Part shown: in pieces, positions 1-9,557 of the stretch
Numbering within the stretch: position 1 is the first letter of the stretch
Layout of the letters: every line of letters begins with the position of its first letter
Source of the DNA: Sphingobium sp. Leaf26
GTDB taxonomy: Bacteria > Pseudomonadota > Alphaproteobacteria > Sphingomonadales > Sphingomonadaceae
DNA: 37,681 nucleotides
Direction of reading: 5' to 3'
Assembly: GCF_001421665.1 (NCBI RefSeq)
Contig: NZ_LMKV01000015.1
Location: 1 to 37,681 of the forward strand
Made by a program: the position numbers and the translations under genes
Notes under the pieces: generated by a model
Seen by the model: the letters and a program-made list of their open reading frames with translations, nothing else
Databases searched by the model: none
Told to the model about the DNA's origin: nothing

Positions 1-20
1 AGTCCTGCGTAGATCGACAT
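1..20 (-). CDS. 5' end of an unidentified CDS running off the left edge
   Basis: A minus-strand ATG at 20-18 is preceded by a strong Shine-Dalgarno (AGGAGGG, about 4-5 nt upstream), and the frame is open to the window edge (MSIYAG...). Only six codons are visible, so no function can be given. It would be divergent from the nucleotidyltransferase-HEPN gene. The call rests only on the ribosome-binding site. Confidence 0.3.
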
Positions 21-23
21 GGT

Positions 24-74
24 CACCCTCCTGCATTGAAGCGTTCATGCGACTTCGTACCATACAGGAGGGTG
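24..74. repeat. Inverted repeat overlapping the leftmost ribosome-binding site
   Basis: CACCCTCCTG at 24-33 is the exact reverse complement of CAGGAGGGTG at 65-74, separated by 31 bp. The left arm contains the Shine-Dalgarno of the partial minus-strand gene, so a hairpin could hide it; an operator is equally possible. The rest of 75-234 shows no gene and is presumably the promoter region of the gene starting at 235. Confidence 0.45.
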
Positions 75-234
75 GCTACATCAATTACGCGGTGTCCCAG
101 TTATTGCCGCGAAGCGGGCGGGGCGCGCACGACCATCGGCCAGACAAGCAGACGCAATTTGCGCCAGTTGTAGTCGGCCCAATTTGATCCGTTTTCTCTG
201 GGCAGCAGTGCCCCTCTGACGTTAAGATGGCGAA

Positions 235-1164
235 ATGCGAACCGATCTCGAACATTTGCCGGCCAACAAGCAGCGTGAGCTAGACCGGGTAAAGCAGATC
301 ATCTTCGAGGAATTCGAGGATGCGCTGGCGCTTGCCCGGCATGACTGGAAAAAGAAGGGCCGCATTTTGAAGGTCATTCTGTACGGCAGTTATGCTCGCG
401 GCGGATGGGTGGATGAACCGCATACGGCCAAAGGCTATCAATCCGACTATGACGTCCTGATCATCGTCAACGATCAGCGCCTGACTGATCGCGTCACCTA
501 CTGGTCCAAACTCGATCAACGCCTCATTCTCGAACTGACCGTTACCAAAGGGCTGCGGACGCCTGTGAACTTTATCGTTCACACTCTGCAGGAGGTGAAC
601 GACGGCCTGGCCCACGGACGCTATTTCTTCATGGACGTCGCCCGGGACGGTATCGCGCTATATGAGGCGGAAGATACCGAACTTCACCAGCCCAAGCCCA
701 AAACGCCGCTCCAGGCACTGGAAATGGCGCAGGAATATTATGACGAATGGTTCCCGTCAGCGATGAAAAGGTTCGAAGGCGCTAAGTTCTACATTGAAAA
801 AGGCTACGTGAAAGACGCAGCCTTTGATTTGCATCAAGCATGCGAACGACTCTATCATTGCGTTCTACTCGTCTGCACTTTTTACACCCCACATGTGCAT
901 AATCTGGGCTTTTTGCGTACACAGGCCGAGCGCATCGATCGACGTCTCGTCCACGTCTGGCCGGGGGACACGAAAAAGGACCGCGCAGCCTTTGAAAAGC
1001 TCAAGGACGCCTATGTGAAGGCGCGCTACTCCAAACATTATCGTGTCTCCCTCGAACAGCTCAACTGGCTGGCGGAGCAGATCGAGGAGCTGGGTCGCGT
1101 GGTACATATGGTGTGCTCGGAACGCTTGGCCGTACTCGAAGGCGAGGTCCGCAAGGCGGGCTGA
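235..1164 (+). CDS. Nucleotidyltransferase-HEPN fusion protein
   Basis: A 309-residue protein with an N-terminal minimal nucleotidyltransferase domain (GSYARGG at residues 51-57, then DYD at 71-73, the GSxxRG...DxD signature of the pol-beta superfamily). A C-terminal HEPN domain spans roughly residues 180-300, with an RYSKHY segment near residue 265 that could be its R...H site. MNT and HEPN proteins usually form toxin-antitoxin or defence pairs in which the transferase modifies and silences the HEPN RNase; here both halves are one polypeptide. The family is common on mobile elements, which fits the conjugation genes downstream. The ATG at 235 has no strong Shine-Dalgarno. Activity as toxin or enzyme is inference. 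Confidence 0.85.
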   Translation: MRTDLEHLPANKQRELDRVKQIIFEEFEDALALARHDWKKKGRILKVILYGSYARGGWVDEPHTAKGYQSDYDVLIIVNDQRLTDRVTYWSKLDQRLILELTVTKGLRTPVNFIVHTLQEVNDGLAHGRYFFMDVARDGIALYEAEDTELHQPKPKTPLQALEMAQEYYDEWFPSAMKRFEGAKFYIEKGYVKDAAFDLHQACERLYHCVLLVCTFYTPHVHNLGFLRTQAERIDRRLVHVWPGDTKKDRAAFEKLKDAYVKARYSKHYRVSLEQLNWLAEQIEELGRVVHMVCSERLAVLEGEVRKAG

Positions 1165-1438
1165 CCCACCCTTGCATGCCCTTTACCAAGTTGGCATGAT
1201 CGCCGCGCACTACGGGATCGATCTGGCTACCGGGTGTAGGATTTACCTGCCAGCATCATGCACACCTGTCCTGTCCGGACGGGTGGCCGTTTCGGGATAA
1301 GGCGCACACCGCGCTGGACGACGGCGACCATCGCTGATCTGGCTGTCCGGTTTTCCGGATACTCCAGCATGCCGCGTGGACGCTTTCCATGCCTTACCAT
1401 TGCTGCCCGCCTGCGCGGACGAACTGCGAGCCATTGCC

Positions 1439-1999
1439 ATGAGCGCCGGGCGAAAGGACCGGCAGGTGCTGTCTGCGTCCAGTGCGGACAGCGCGCTGCT
1501 AGACACGCTCTTTCGGCAAGAGGCTTCGCGCCTGCTTTCCTATTTCCGGCGAAAGACCGGGGATGCCGAAGCCGCCAGTGATCTTGTCCAGGAGAGCTTC
1601 GTCCAGATCGCGCGCGTCCCGCGCATTGGCGATTTGGTCAATCCCGCCGCCTATCTGCAGCGCGTTGCCCGAAACCTCCTCTTTGGGCGCTCCCGTGGAC
1701 CGCGCCGAGCGTTCGAGCGGCAGATGGTCGCGCTTGAAGAGGACATCGACTGCGCCCATCCGCCACAACAGGAGATGGAGATCGAAGCCAGTCAGCTCCT
1801 TGTCCTTTACGAAAGGGCCGTTGCCGGTCTAGCGCCAAAAACACGTGAGATTTTCCTGATGAGCAGGCGCGACGGCATGACCTACAAGGAAATTCAGGCG
1901 AAGGTCGCGCTGAGCATGGGCGCAGTGGAATATCATATGATGCGCGCCATAGCCCATATCGACCGTTATCTGGACGACCATGACCAACATGCCCGCTGA
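1439..1999 (+). CDS. FecI-like ECF sigma factor of the lasso uptake operon
   Basis: About 186 residues of RNA polymerase sigma-70 ECF type. Region 2 covers the first about 60 residues (RLLSYFRRKTGDAEAASDLV). Region 4 is near residues 130-175 (LAPKTREIFLMSRRDGMTYK) with its helix-turn-helix. It is followed with a 20-bp overlap by fecR and then by a TonB receptor with an STN domain, the standard cell-surface signalling trio. It therefore probably directs transcription of the receptor when ligand is bound, the ligand most plausibly being the lasso peptide made by the convergent operon. The start is uncertain: a GTG at 1376 in the same frame would add 21 residues; ATG 1439 is chosen by family length. 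Neither has an obvious Shine-Dalgarno. Confidence 0.88.
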   Translation: MSAGRKDRQVLSASSADSALLDTLFRQEASRLLSYFRRKTGDAEAASDLVQESFVQIARVPRIGDLVNPAAYLQRVARNLLFGRSRGPRRAFERQMVALEEDIDCAHPPQQEMEIEASQLLVLYERAVAGLAPKTREIFLMSRRDGMTYKEIQAKVALSMGAVEYHMMRAIAHIDRYLDDHDQHAR

Positions 2000-2990
2000 T
2001 CCCGCCCCTGACCTGGACCCGCCCACCGCTGCGGCCATGTGGTTGGCAAAAATGCAGCGGCCCGATGCCGCGCGATATCAACAGGATCTGGATGCGTGGC
2101 TCGCCGCCGACCCTGCCAATCTTGCGGCTTACAACAAGGCGGCCGGCCGTTTTCACGATGCGAAGATGTTGAGCCGGTCAACGCGATGGCAGCCAGCGCC
2201 GGTCGATAGTCCCGCTCACCGCAAGCAATGGGCTCTCGTCGCAGTCGTTGCCGTGGTGTTGGGCGCAACCTGGCCGCTCTGGAACACGCTATCACCCCCT
2301 GCCATCATCGACACCAATAGTCGGCAGACCGCTGCAGCCGACACGGTTGTCGCATCAGCCACGATAGACAATCAGCATGGTGAGATTTCCCGTCGGCGAC
2401 TGCCCGACGGATCATTCGTATCGCTGGATACGCAAAGCGCGATGCGATTTGCCTTCAATCCCAAGGCCCGGGATATCTGGCTGGATGCCGGCCGCGCGCG
2501 CTTTTCCGTTGCCCATGACGGTCGCCCCTTCATCGTGCACGCCGGAACAGGTACAGTGACAGCAACCGGGACAGTGTTTGACGTCGCCATTGCGCCTGGA
2601 GGCGCGGTGCAGGTCAAATTGCTGGAAGGGGGCGTCGATGTGCAACCGTCGATCGCACGTCCAATGCCGCCGCGTAAGCTGAAGGCGGGTCAGGCCCTGA
2701 CCTTCACCCGGATCGATCATGCCGTGCTGATCGCCGCCATCGACCCGCGCGACATCGAATGGGTCGATGGCATGATGGCATTTGAATCCGCCCCCCTCTC
2801 GGAAATCGTCGCTGTCGCCAACCGGTACGCCCGCGCGCCGATCCGCATCGAGGGCAGCGGCCTTCCTGACATGCGGCTGTCCGGACGGTTTCGGATCGAC
2901 GATCCAGACCGGCTCGCTGCCAACCTGGCCCAAAGTCTCGATTTAACCGTAGAACATCAGCCGTCAGGTGCGATCATCCTGCGACGCTGA
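1980..2990 (+). CDS. FecR-type anti-sigma factor / transmembrane sensor
   Basis: 336 residues. A cytoplasmic N-terminal DUF4880-type segment lies at about 15-60 (WLAKMQRPDAARYQQDLDAW). One membrane helix is at about 84-101 (ALVAVVAVVLGATWPLW). The periplasmic FecR domain is at about 135-225 (RRLPDGSFVSLDTQSA; TGTVFDVAI), and a C-terminal DUF4974/STN-like domain is at about 265-335. FecR proteins hold the sigma factor at the inner membrane and release it when the outer-membrane receptor's STN domain signals. The ATG at 1980 overlaps the end of the sigma gene by 20 bp, so the two are translationally coupled. The receptor gene starts 93 bp downstream. Confidence 0.9.
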   Translation: MTNMPADPAPDLDPPTAAAMWLAKMQRPDAARYQQDLDAWLAADPANLAAYNKAAGRFHDAKMLSRSTRWQPAPVDSPAHRKQWALVAVVAVVLGATWPLWNTLSPPAIIDTNSRQTAAADTVVASATIDNQHGEISRRRLPDGSFVSLDTQSAMRFAFNPKARDIWLDAGRARFSVAHDGRPFIVHAGTGTVTATGTVFDVAIAPGGAVQVKLLEGGVDVQPSIARPMPPRKLKAGQALTFTRIDHAVLIAAIDPRDIEWVDGMMAFESAPLSEIVAVANRYARAPIRIEGSGLPDMRLSGRFRIDDPDRLAANLAQSLDLTVEHQPSGAIILRR

Positions 2991-3083
2991 AATTATTTTA
3001 CGTCCCCCTTAAGGTCTTCGCCTAACCCTGCATCGATCCCCTTGAACGACCGCCAACGGCAGGCGTCACAAAAGGGGCTGACT

Positions 3084-5654
3084 ATGCGTATTTCCGGATT
3101 TCTGCATTCTACTCTTCTCGCCAGCGCGGCGCTGACCACGCTGGCGGTGTACCAATGTGCTACGGCCCAAACCGACGCCGCGGTGCCTTACCATCAGTCC
3201 AGCCAGCCAATGGCCGAGGCGCTGCGCGAGGCCGCCGCTGCATCCAGGATGGAGATATTCTTCGTGCCTGCCGATGTCGCCGGGCTTACTGCGCCATCGC
3301 TCCAGGGACAATTCACGCCGCAGGTCGCCGTCGATCGATTGCTGGCCGGAACCGGCCTGCATGCACGCATTACAGACGGGACCATCTTCATTCGGGGGCG
3401 AGACGGGGCGGCGGATGCCCTTGCCACGGGCGCAGCGGCGACCGCGATCGTCGTCACCGGATCCCGGCTGAAGGGTGTTACATCGCCATCACCCACCATC
3501 GTGCTCGATCAGGAAGACATGCGGAACGCCGGGCAAACCAATCTGGGCGACGTCGTCCGGAGCATCCCAGAGAGTTTCGGCGGCGGCCAGAATGTGGGTG
3601 TCGGACTGAATGTCCCTTCGGCCAGCGGCGTCAATGTCGGCTCGGGATCAAGCATCAATCTGCGCGGCCTGGGATCGGATGCAACCCTGACGCTGCTGAA
3701 CGGTCATCGGCTGGCCTATAATGTATCGCGGCAAAGCGTCGATGTGTCCGCCATCCCCATGCTGGCCGTCGATCGGCTCGAGATTGTCGCGGACGGTGCG
3801 TCGGCGATCTACGGATCGGACGCTGTCGCCGGCGTTGCCAACATCATCCTCAAACGCGACTTTGACGGCGTCAGCACCAGCGCCCGGCTGGGCATGTCGA
3901 CCGATGGCGGCAACGAGCAGCAGCAATATGGCGTTATCGTGGGAAAAAAATGGGGCCGCGGCGGGGCTTTCATAGCCTATGATTTCGAACGCGACACGGC
4001 GATCGAGGCGCGCCAGCGCAGCTATACCGCCAGCTATGGCGCGCAATCCCTCTTTCCCGCTGTGAAACGGCATAACCTGATCATGAGTGGCCATCAGGCA
4101 CTGACCGCCGACCTCACATTTTCGCTCGATGCGCTCTACAACCACCGCACCAGCCTCTACAATTATCCGCTGAACGCGACCGGAGACTATCGCCAGTTGG
4201 GAACATTGCTGTTTCCGCGCAACACTTCCTTCGCTCTGGCGCCGTCGCTCGACTGGTCGGTCGGCCAGGGCTGGTCGCTCTCCCTTGCTGGCATGTACGG
4301 CAAGGACAAGACGCACTATGATTCCGACACCTATATCGGCGGATCCCTCTTTTCGTCGGTCCGCGCCTGCTATTGCAACGATGCCCAGTCGATTGAACTG
4401 AATGCCACCGGGCCACTGATGCAGTTGCCCGGTGGCGAGGCCAAACTCGCCGTGGGTGGCGGCTATCGACGCAATGGATTTCATGCCTATCGGACAACCG
4501 GCTCGCCGCAGAACATCAATGTGTCCCAGGACAGCTATTATGGTTTTGCAGAACTGAATCTGCCGCTTGTCTCGCGCATGATGGACGTGCGCTTCGTCGA
4601 TCAACTGACATTCAGCGGCGCGATCCGCTATGAAGATTATCCGGGCATCGACAAGATCGCCACGCCCAAGCTCGGCCTCATCTACGCACCGACGCCCGAT
4701 TTCTCATTGAAGGGATCCTGGGGGAAATCGTTCAAGGCGCCCACCATGTTCCAGCAATATTCCGGGAAATTTGTATCGGTCACCGCTGTGCGCAATGTGG
4801 GTGGATTGGGCTATCCGGCGAACGCCACTGCGCTATTGGTGACCGGGGGGAACCCCGATCTCAAGCCTGAGCGCGCCACGAGCTGGACAGGGACGCTCGA
4901 TCTCCATCCCCGGGCAGTCCCAGGCCTGCAGATCGAGCTGAGCTATTTCGACATTGCCTATCGCGATCGTATCGTCGCACCCATCACCTATAGCAGTCAG
5001 TCGCTGAGCAATCCCATCTATGCGGATTTGATCAATGTCTCGCCATCCGAGGCTGACAAGGCGTCCGCGCTGGCGAATACCGAGTCGATCAATTATCTGA
5101 CCGGCGCCTACGATCCGGCGACCGTTGTCGCCATTGTGGATAATCGCAACGCCAATGCTACGCGGCAGAATATCAAGGGCGTGGATCTGTCCGTTCGCTA
5201 CGCGCTCGCCCTTGGCGGCGGGCAACGACTGACATTGAGCGCGAACGGCAGCTATCTGCATAGCACGCAAAAGCTCAGTGCCAGCCAGCCGCTCGTGGCT
5301 CTGGCAGGCACCATCTTCAATCCGCCCCATTATCGGAGTCGCGGTGCCGTCACCTGGACCAACGGCGCCACATCCTTGTCGAGCATCCTGAGCTATATGG
5401 GATCGACAGAGGACCTTCGCTTCACGCCTGTCACCCGATCGGGCGAGATGACGACGATCGACCTTACGGCGCGGCATCATATAGGCGAGGCGGGTCTGCT
5501 ATCGAACATGGATGTGGGGCTGACCCTTCTCAATATCCTCAATGAGAAGCCGGGGGTCGTGCGTCGCTCGCAAGTCTACGATCTGCCCTATGACTCCACC
5601 AACAATTCAGCGATCGGCCGCTTCGTCAGCCTTTCGATCACCAAGCATTGGTGA
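3084..5654 (+). CDS. TonB-dependent outer-membrane receptor with STN signalling domain
   Basis: 856 residues from ATG 3084, which has AGGGG upstream; an in-frame TTG at 3042 is rejected. The signal peptide is at residues 1-29 (ends YQCATAQ). An STN domain at about 33-105 contacts FecR. A TonB box-like segment (AIVVTGSR) follows near residue 120, then plug and beta-barrel domains, ending in the aromatic-terminated strand SLSITKHW expected for outer-membrane barrels. The STN domain marks it as a transducer, not merely a transporter. Its position between fecIR and an isopeptidase gene makes a lasso peptide the likely ligand (known for related sphingomonad and caulobacter clusters by genetic association). 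The 93-bp gap before it may hold the promoter served by the ECF sigma factor; I cannot assign the elements. Confidence 0.92.
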   Translation: MRISGFLHSTLLASAALTTLAVYQCATAQTDAAVPYHQSSQPMAEALREAAAASRMEIFFVPADVAGLTAPSLQGQFTPQVAVDRLLAGTGLHARITDGTIFIRGRDGAADALATGAAATAIVVTGSRLKGVTSPSPTIVLDQEDMRNAGQTNLGDVVRSIPESFGGGQNVGVGLNVPSASGVNVGSGSSINLRGLGSDATLTLLNGHRLAYNVSRQSVDVSAIPMLAVDRLEIVADGASAIYGSDAVAGVANIILKRDFDGVSTSARLGMSTDGGNEQQQYGVIVGKKWGRGGAFIAYDFERDTAIEARQRSYTASYGAQSLFPAVKRHNLIMSGHQALTADLTFSLDALYNHRTSLYNYPLNATGDYRQLGTLLFPRNTSFALAPSLDWSVGQGWSLSLAGMYGKDKTHYDSDTYIGGSLFSSVRACYCNDAQSIELNATGPLMQLPGGEAKLAVGGGYRRNGFHAYRTTGSPQNINVSQDSYYGFAELNLPLVSRMMDVRFVDQLTFSGAIRYEDYPGIDKIATPKLGLIYAPTPDFSLKGSWGKSFKAPTMFQQYSGKFVSVTAVRNVGGLGYPANATALLVTGGNPDLKPERATSWTGTLDLHPRAVPGLQIELSYFDIAYRDRIVAPITYSSQSLSNPIYADLINVSPSEADKASALANTESINYLTGAYDPATVVAIVDNRNANATRQNIKGVDLSVRYALALGGGQRLTLSANGSYLHSTQKLSASQPLVALAGTIFNPPHYRSRGAVTWTNGATSLSSILSYMGSTEDLRFTPVTRSGEMTTIDLTARHHIGEAGLLSNMDVGLTLLNILNEKPGVVRRSQVYDLPYDSTNNSAIGRFVSLSITKHW

Positions 5655-5659
5655 TCGTC

Positions 5660-7801
5660 ATGACATTGGCATGGATGAACTATCGCGCACGGTTGTTGAT
5701 CGTGGGCATCGGCCTGTTCTTGGGGAATGTCTGCGGGACGCCAGCCATGGCCTCGCAATGTGCGGATTTGCTACCCGGTTTGCGTCAGGACGTCGCGCGC
5801 GCGGTGACGGCGGGCGATATCGCGAAGTTGCGGGACATAGGACCAATTGGCGGCATGCCTACAGGACAAAGTCCGCTTGCCCTCTCACCTGATGGGCGGT
5901 CGATCGCCTTCATCCTGACCCGGGCACATCCTGAAACCAACAGCTATTGCCAGGGCCTCGTGGTGGTCGACATTCGGCCGGACAGCGTGGCCCGGCTTAT
6001 CGATCAAGGTGGAGAATTGATCCGGGTTACCTTCCAGAGCGAGCAGCGCGGACTTCTGACCGATACGGGTATCGCGGCGATCAACCAGCCGCGCTGGTCG
6101 CCCGACGGCACCCAGATTGCCTATCTGCGCAAAGATCGGGGCAGGACGCAGGCATGGCGTGCGAGCGTGCATGGCAAAAGCGGCACGCGGGTGTCCCATT
6201 CCCCGGTCGATGTCGAGGCCGTGGCCTGGTCGGATGACGGCACGGCGCTGATCTATGCCAACCGGCCATCCCTGATTGAAGAAAATGCGAAGCTCGATCG
6301 GGAAAGCCTGACCGGCTACCTGTTCGACGATCGGGCGATGCCCATCTATGGTGACCGACCGATGATCCGGGGGCCATTGCCCCTTCATTATGCCGCTGCA
6401 GACGTTTCATCGACGTCCTCATCGGATCGCTCCGCGACGCCAGCCGAGCGGACCGCGCTCGACCGGATCGGTCCGGGCATGCTGCTGGGACGACCTTTGG
6501 CCATCACTGGGCCTTCTGGCGAGGAAGGGTGGGTGAAGGCGGAGGTGCCCGATCGTTATCTCAGTCCTATCCGCTTGTGGGGCAAGGACCGGCAGGGACG
6601 TGAATGGCAGTGTCAGCACAGCAGCTGTTCCGATGGCATCATCGGCATGTGGTGGTCCGCCAAACATGGGGCCGTCCGGTACCTGCGCCGCGACGGCAAT
6701 GGCGGCAGTCGCCTGACATTCTATCTATGGACGCCGGGACACGCCGCACCGCGAAAGATGTGGGGGACTGATGGCCTGTTGACGGGGTGCCTCCCTGCGG
6801 AGGATCGTCTCATCTGCGCCCAGGAAGGATCGACCCAGCCCCGGCGCATCGTGGCGCTGGATGCCGATACCGGCCGATCATCGGTTATCTTCGATCCAAA
6901 CCCGGAATTTCAGCACTTACAGATGGGAAAGGTCCAGCGCCTTTACTGGAAGAATCCGTTGGGCTTTGAGACCTTCGGCGATCTTGTTCTGCCCGCCAAT
7001 TACCCCGTCGGCGCAAAAATGCCGTTGATCGTCGTCCAGTATCGAACACGCGGCTTCCTGCGCGGCAGCATCGGTGACGAATATCCCATCCATGCCTTTG
7101 CGGCGCAGGGCTTCGCCGTCCTGAGCGTCGAGAGCCCGCCATTCTTCGCTACCAGTCTAAAGCAAGGCAACTGGCGGACGTGGAAGGATGCGGAATCGGA
7201 AAATGTGAAAGGGTGGCGGGAACGGCATAATGTGGCCTCGTCCATCGTCGCTGGCGTCGAGACAGCCATGGCGACAGGCGTGATCGATCCGAAGAGGATC
7301 GGCCTGACCGGCCTGAGCGATGGCTCGACCACCGCTTGGTATCTGCTCATCAATACCGATCTGTTCGCTGCAACCTCCGTCAGCACCTGTTGCGCCGACC
7401 CCAAGACGGACCTGATCATGGGTGGACCGGCCTGGGAAAAGGAACGGCGGCGTTTCGGTTACCCCGCGCCAACAACGGATGATCCCGCCTTCTGGAAAGC
7501 CATTTCGCCCGCCATGAATGCCGCCAGGATCAAAGGACCCGTGCTGATGCAACTAGCGAGCGACGAATATTTGCGCGCGCTCGAGGCCTATACCGCCTTC
7601 CGGGAGATCGGCCCGCCGGTCGAGATGTTCCTCTTCCCGGGCGATCACCACATCAAATGGCAACCGGCTCACCGCATGGCCATCTATGCGCGCAATATCG
7701 ACTGGTTCAATTTCTGGTTGCGTGATGCCGTCGATCCGGCGCCGGAGAAGGCGGCGCAATATGACCGGTGGCGGCGGCTGAAATCGCAACGTCGTCCATA
7801 A
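5660..7801 (+). CDS. Lasso peptide isopeptidase (S9 prolyl-oligopeptidase family)
   Basis: 713 residues from ATG 5660; TTG 5648, GTG 5651 and ATG 5675 are alternatives. An N-terminal signal peptide ends near PAMA/SQCADLL. A beta-propeller-like half (WSPDGTQIAYLRKDRG, VAWSDDGTALIYA) precedes an alpha/beta-hydrolase half. The nucleophile motif is GLSDG with Ser553, followed by an acidic residue in ASDEYLRA (Asp635/Glu636) and His663/664 in FPGDHHIKW. This GLSDG / SDEY / DHH pattern is that of AtxE-type isopeptidases, which cut the Gly-to-Asp/Glu isopeptide bond of a threaded lasso peptide and linearise it. The gene overlaps the end of the receptor gene, so uptake and cleavage are coupled. It converges on the cyclase gene with a 16-bp gap. 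Confidence 0.88.
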   Translation: MTLAWMNYRARLLIVGIGLFLGNVCGTPAMASQCADLLPGLRQDVARAVTAGDIAKLRDIGPIGGMPTGQSPLALSPDGRSIAFILTRAHPETNSYCQGLVVVDIRPDSVARLIDQGGELIRVTFQSEQRGLLTDTGIAAINQPRWSPDGTQIAYLRKDRGRTQAWRASVHGKSGTRVSHSPVDVEAVAWSDDGTALIYANRPSLIEENAKLDRESLTGYLFDDRAMPIYGDRPMIRGPLPLHYAAADVSSTSSSDRSATPAERTALDRIGPGMLLGRPLAITGPSGEEGWVKAEVPDRYLSPIRLWGKDRQGREWQCQHSSCSDGIIGMWWSAKHGAVRYLRRDGNGGSRLTFYLWTPGHAAPRKMWGTDGLLTGCLPAEDRLICAQEGSTQPRRIVALDADTGRSSVIFDPNPEFQHLQMGKVQRLYWKNPLGFETFGDLVLPANYPVGAKMPLIVVQYRTRGFLRGSIGDEYPIHAFAAQGFAVLSVESPPFFATSLKQGNWRTWKDAESENVKGWRERHNVASSIVAGVETAMATGVIDPKRIGLTGLSDGSTTAWYLLINTDLFAATSVSTCCADPKTDLIMGGPAWEKERRRFGYPAPTTDDPAFWKAISPAMNAARIKGPVLMQLASDEYLRALEAYTAFREIGPPVEMFLFPGDHHIKWQPAHRMAIYARNIDWFNFWLRDAVDPAPEKAAQYDRWRRLKSQRRP

Positions 7802-7817
7802 TGCTATGGGTTCATCG

Positions 7818-9557
7818 TTAGCGCGCTGCCCATGACTGCGCCCATGCTTCCGCATCGACAAGGCGCATCATCCGCCAGAAATCGCCGTTTCTGGTATGAT
7901 GCGACCGATCGATGCTCTGCTCGATTGCGCCCATATCCAGAAGGCCCGCCTGTGCCAGAAGACCTTCCCGTAGCATGGTCGCAATGCCCTTCCGATGGGC
8001 TTCGAATAGGGTCGCCACGAAGCTGTCCGGCGTGCCTTTTGACAATCTAGCGATGAGCGGCGGGGGCAAGACATCTTCGAACGCCTTACGGGCGACGCTG
8101 CGATTGCGGCCGTCGCGGCACCAGAGCCAGGATGGAATTTTAAGGCAAAGTTCCACGATTGGCTGCGAAAGCAGGGGCGAGATGACGGGCCTATTGAAAC
8201 CACGTTCGCTGTCGAGATGGTTCTGGATGCGCAAGAGCAGGGCGATATGGCTTGCCGTTCCCGGCAGCGCACCGTCGGGCGCGTCCAGCCAATCGTGGCT
8301 GCAGGCTGCAGTCGCCTCCTGCGTGGCAAAGAGGGACAGAAAGCTCAGGTCCGGCTTCCAGACATAACGGGCTGCCTTCTGCCGACTCTTCCGCCAACCG
8401 CTTCTGGCCACAGACCAGATATCTGCATGGGCGAGCGCGCTCATATCCATGATCGCCCGCCAAGAGCCACGACCTATGCCCTCGACCAGCATCTGATCGG
8501 CGATCGGCGCCCCGGATTGCAGATAGCAGAAGACATTGTCACCACCGCCGCCGTTGAAGAAGACATCTGCCCCGACCTCGTCTGCAAGCCCGATCCCCAG
8601 CGCGTCGCCTGCCTGAGCGAAGGATCGGACCGAGGGGCGTGGAAAGCGGGCGGCACCTGAGCGATGCAGGTCAACGAGGCCCACTTCCAGCATTCTTTCG
8701 AACAATGGCTGCCCGAGCTGATTGGTCAGTTGCCGGGCATAATCTCGCTCGTCTCCCGACGGATCGGCGGTCACCAATGTAACATGGCTTGCTCGAACAT
8801 CCTGGGGCATGGCCGCCGCGACGACGGAGGAATCGAGGCCACCCGACAGATAGAGCAGGACATGCTCGAATGGCTGCGTCCACGCCTGTACGCAGTCCAT
8901 GATAGTCTCGCGCAGCAGGCGGACGGCCTCAACCTCATCGCGGATGAGCGACAGGCGATCGGTGTGCTGCCACGGTGACCAAAAAGCCGCAATATCTTGC
9001 GAACCCGTCTCGGCAATGTTCATATGCGAGCCCCCGGGCAGTTCGGTCAGGCTTTTGATACAGGTCTGCGCCGGACGCATTTGATCGGCGATCAGGAACC
9101 GCGCGAGTACCCGCCAATCGATATTGGTCCCGACTAGACCTGCCTCGACAAGCAAAGCCGACTCGGACGCAAACGCAATGATTCCTTTATGCCGCACATG
9201 ATAGCAGGGGACCATGCCGGACGGATCGCGGGCGATCTCGATCGCGATATCGTCCGGGCTCTGCCGGACGGTGACATAAGCCCCCCAGTTCGACGACCCG
9301 CGACTGGCTGGCGGTACTTGGGAGATGGCCACGACCTGGCGGCTGCGACCGCCAACCTTTTCGAACATATAGCCCAGGATGATCCCGGCGCGGTCATCCG
9401 CCATGACAAAAGGGCTGCCGGGTTCAACCAACACGACCGCGCGGCCGAATGCGGCCACCTTTGTAAAACCCGTCACGGCAATGACGCGATTCACGACTGT
9501 CTCGATGCTTTCGAGGAGATCGCCGGGAAAGACGAGTGTGATGTAGCGGAGCGCCAT
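7818..9557 (-). CDS. Lasso peptide macrolactam synthetase (C protein)
   Basis: 579 residues, homologous to asparagine synthetase B. The N-terminal half corresponds to a glutaminase-like fold but starts MALRYITL, without the catalytic Cys2, as is usual in lasso cyclases. The C-terminal half carries the ATP-pyrophosphatase P-loop SGGLDSS at 238-244 and the downstream region FNGGGGDNVF typical of the family. In lasso biosynthesis this enzyme adenylates the side-chain carboxylate of the ring Asp/Glu and joins it to the Gly1 amine while the tail is threaded. Its ATG overlaps the B-protein stop (TAATG), so B and C are coupled. Its 3' end faces the isopeptidase stop codon 16 bp away, with no visible terminator between. 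Confidence 0.92.
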   Translation of the reverse strand: MALRYITLVFPGDLLESIETVVNRVIAVTGFTKVAAFGRAVVLVEPGSPFVMADDRAGIILGYMFEKVGGRSRQVVAISQVPPASRGSSNWGAYVTVRQSPDDIAIEIARDPSGMVPCYHVRHKGIIAFASESALLVEAGLVGTNIDWRVLARFLIADQMRPAQTCIKSLTELPGGSHMNIAETGSQDIAAFWSPWQHTDRLSLIRDEVEAVRLLRETIMDCVQAWTQPFEHVLLYLSGGLDSSVVAAAMPQDVRASHVTLVTADPSGDERDYARQLTNQLGQPLFERMLEVGLVDLHRSGAARFPRPSVRSFAQAGDALGIGLADEVGADVFFNGGGGDNVFCYLQSGAPIADQMLVEGIGRGSWRAIMDMSALAHADIWSVARSGWRKSRQKAARYVWKPDLSFLSLFATQEATAACSHDWLDAPDGALPGTASHIALLLRIQNHLDSERGFNRPVISPLLSQPIVELCLKIPSWLWCRDGRNRSVARKAFEDVLPPPLIARLSKGTPDSFVATLFEAHRKGIATMLREGLLAQAGLLDMGAIEQSIDRSHHTRNGDFWRMMRLVDAEAWAQSWAAR

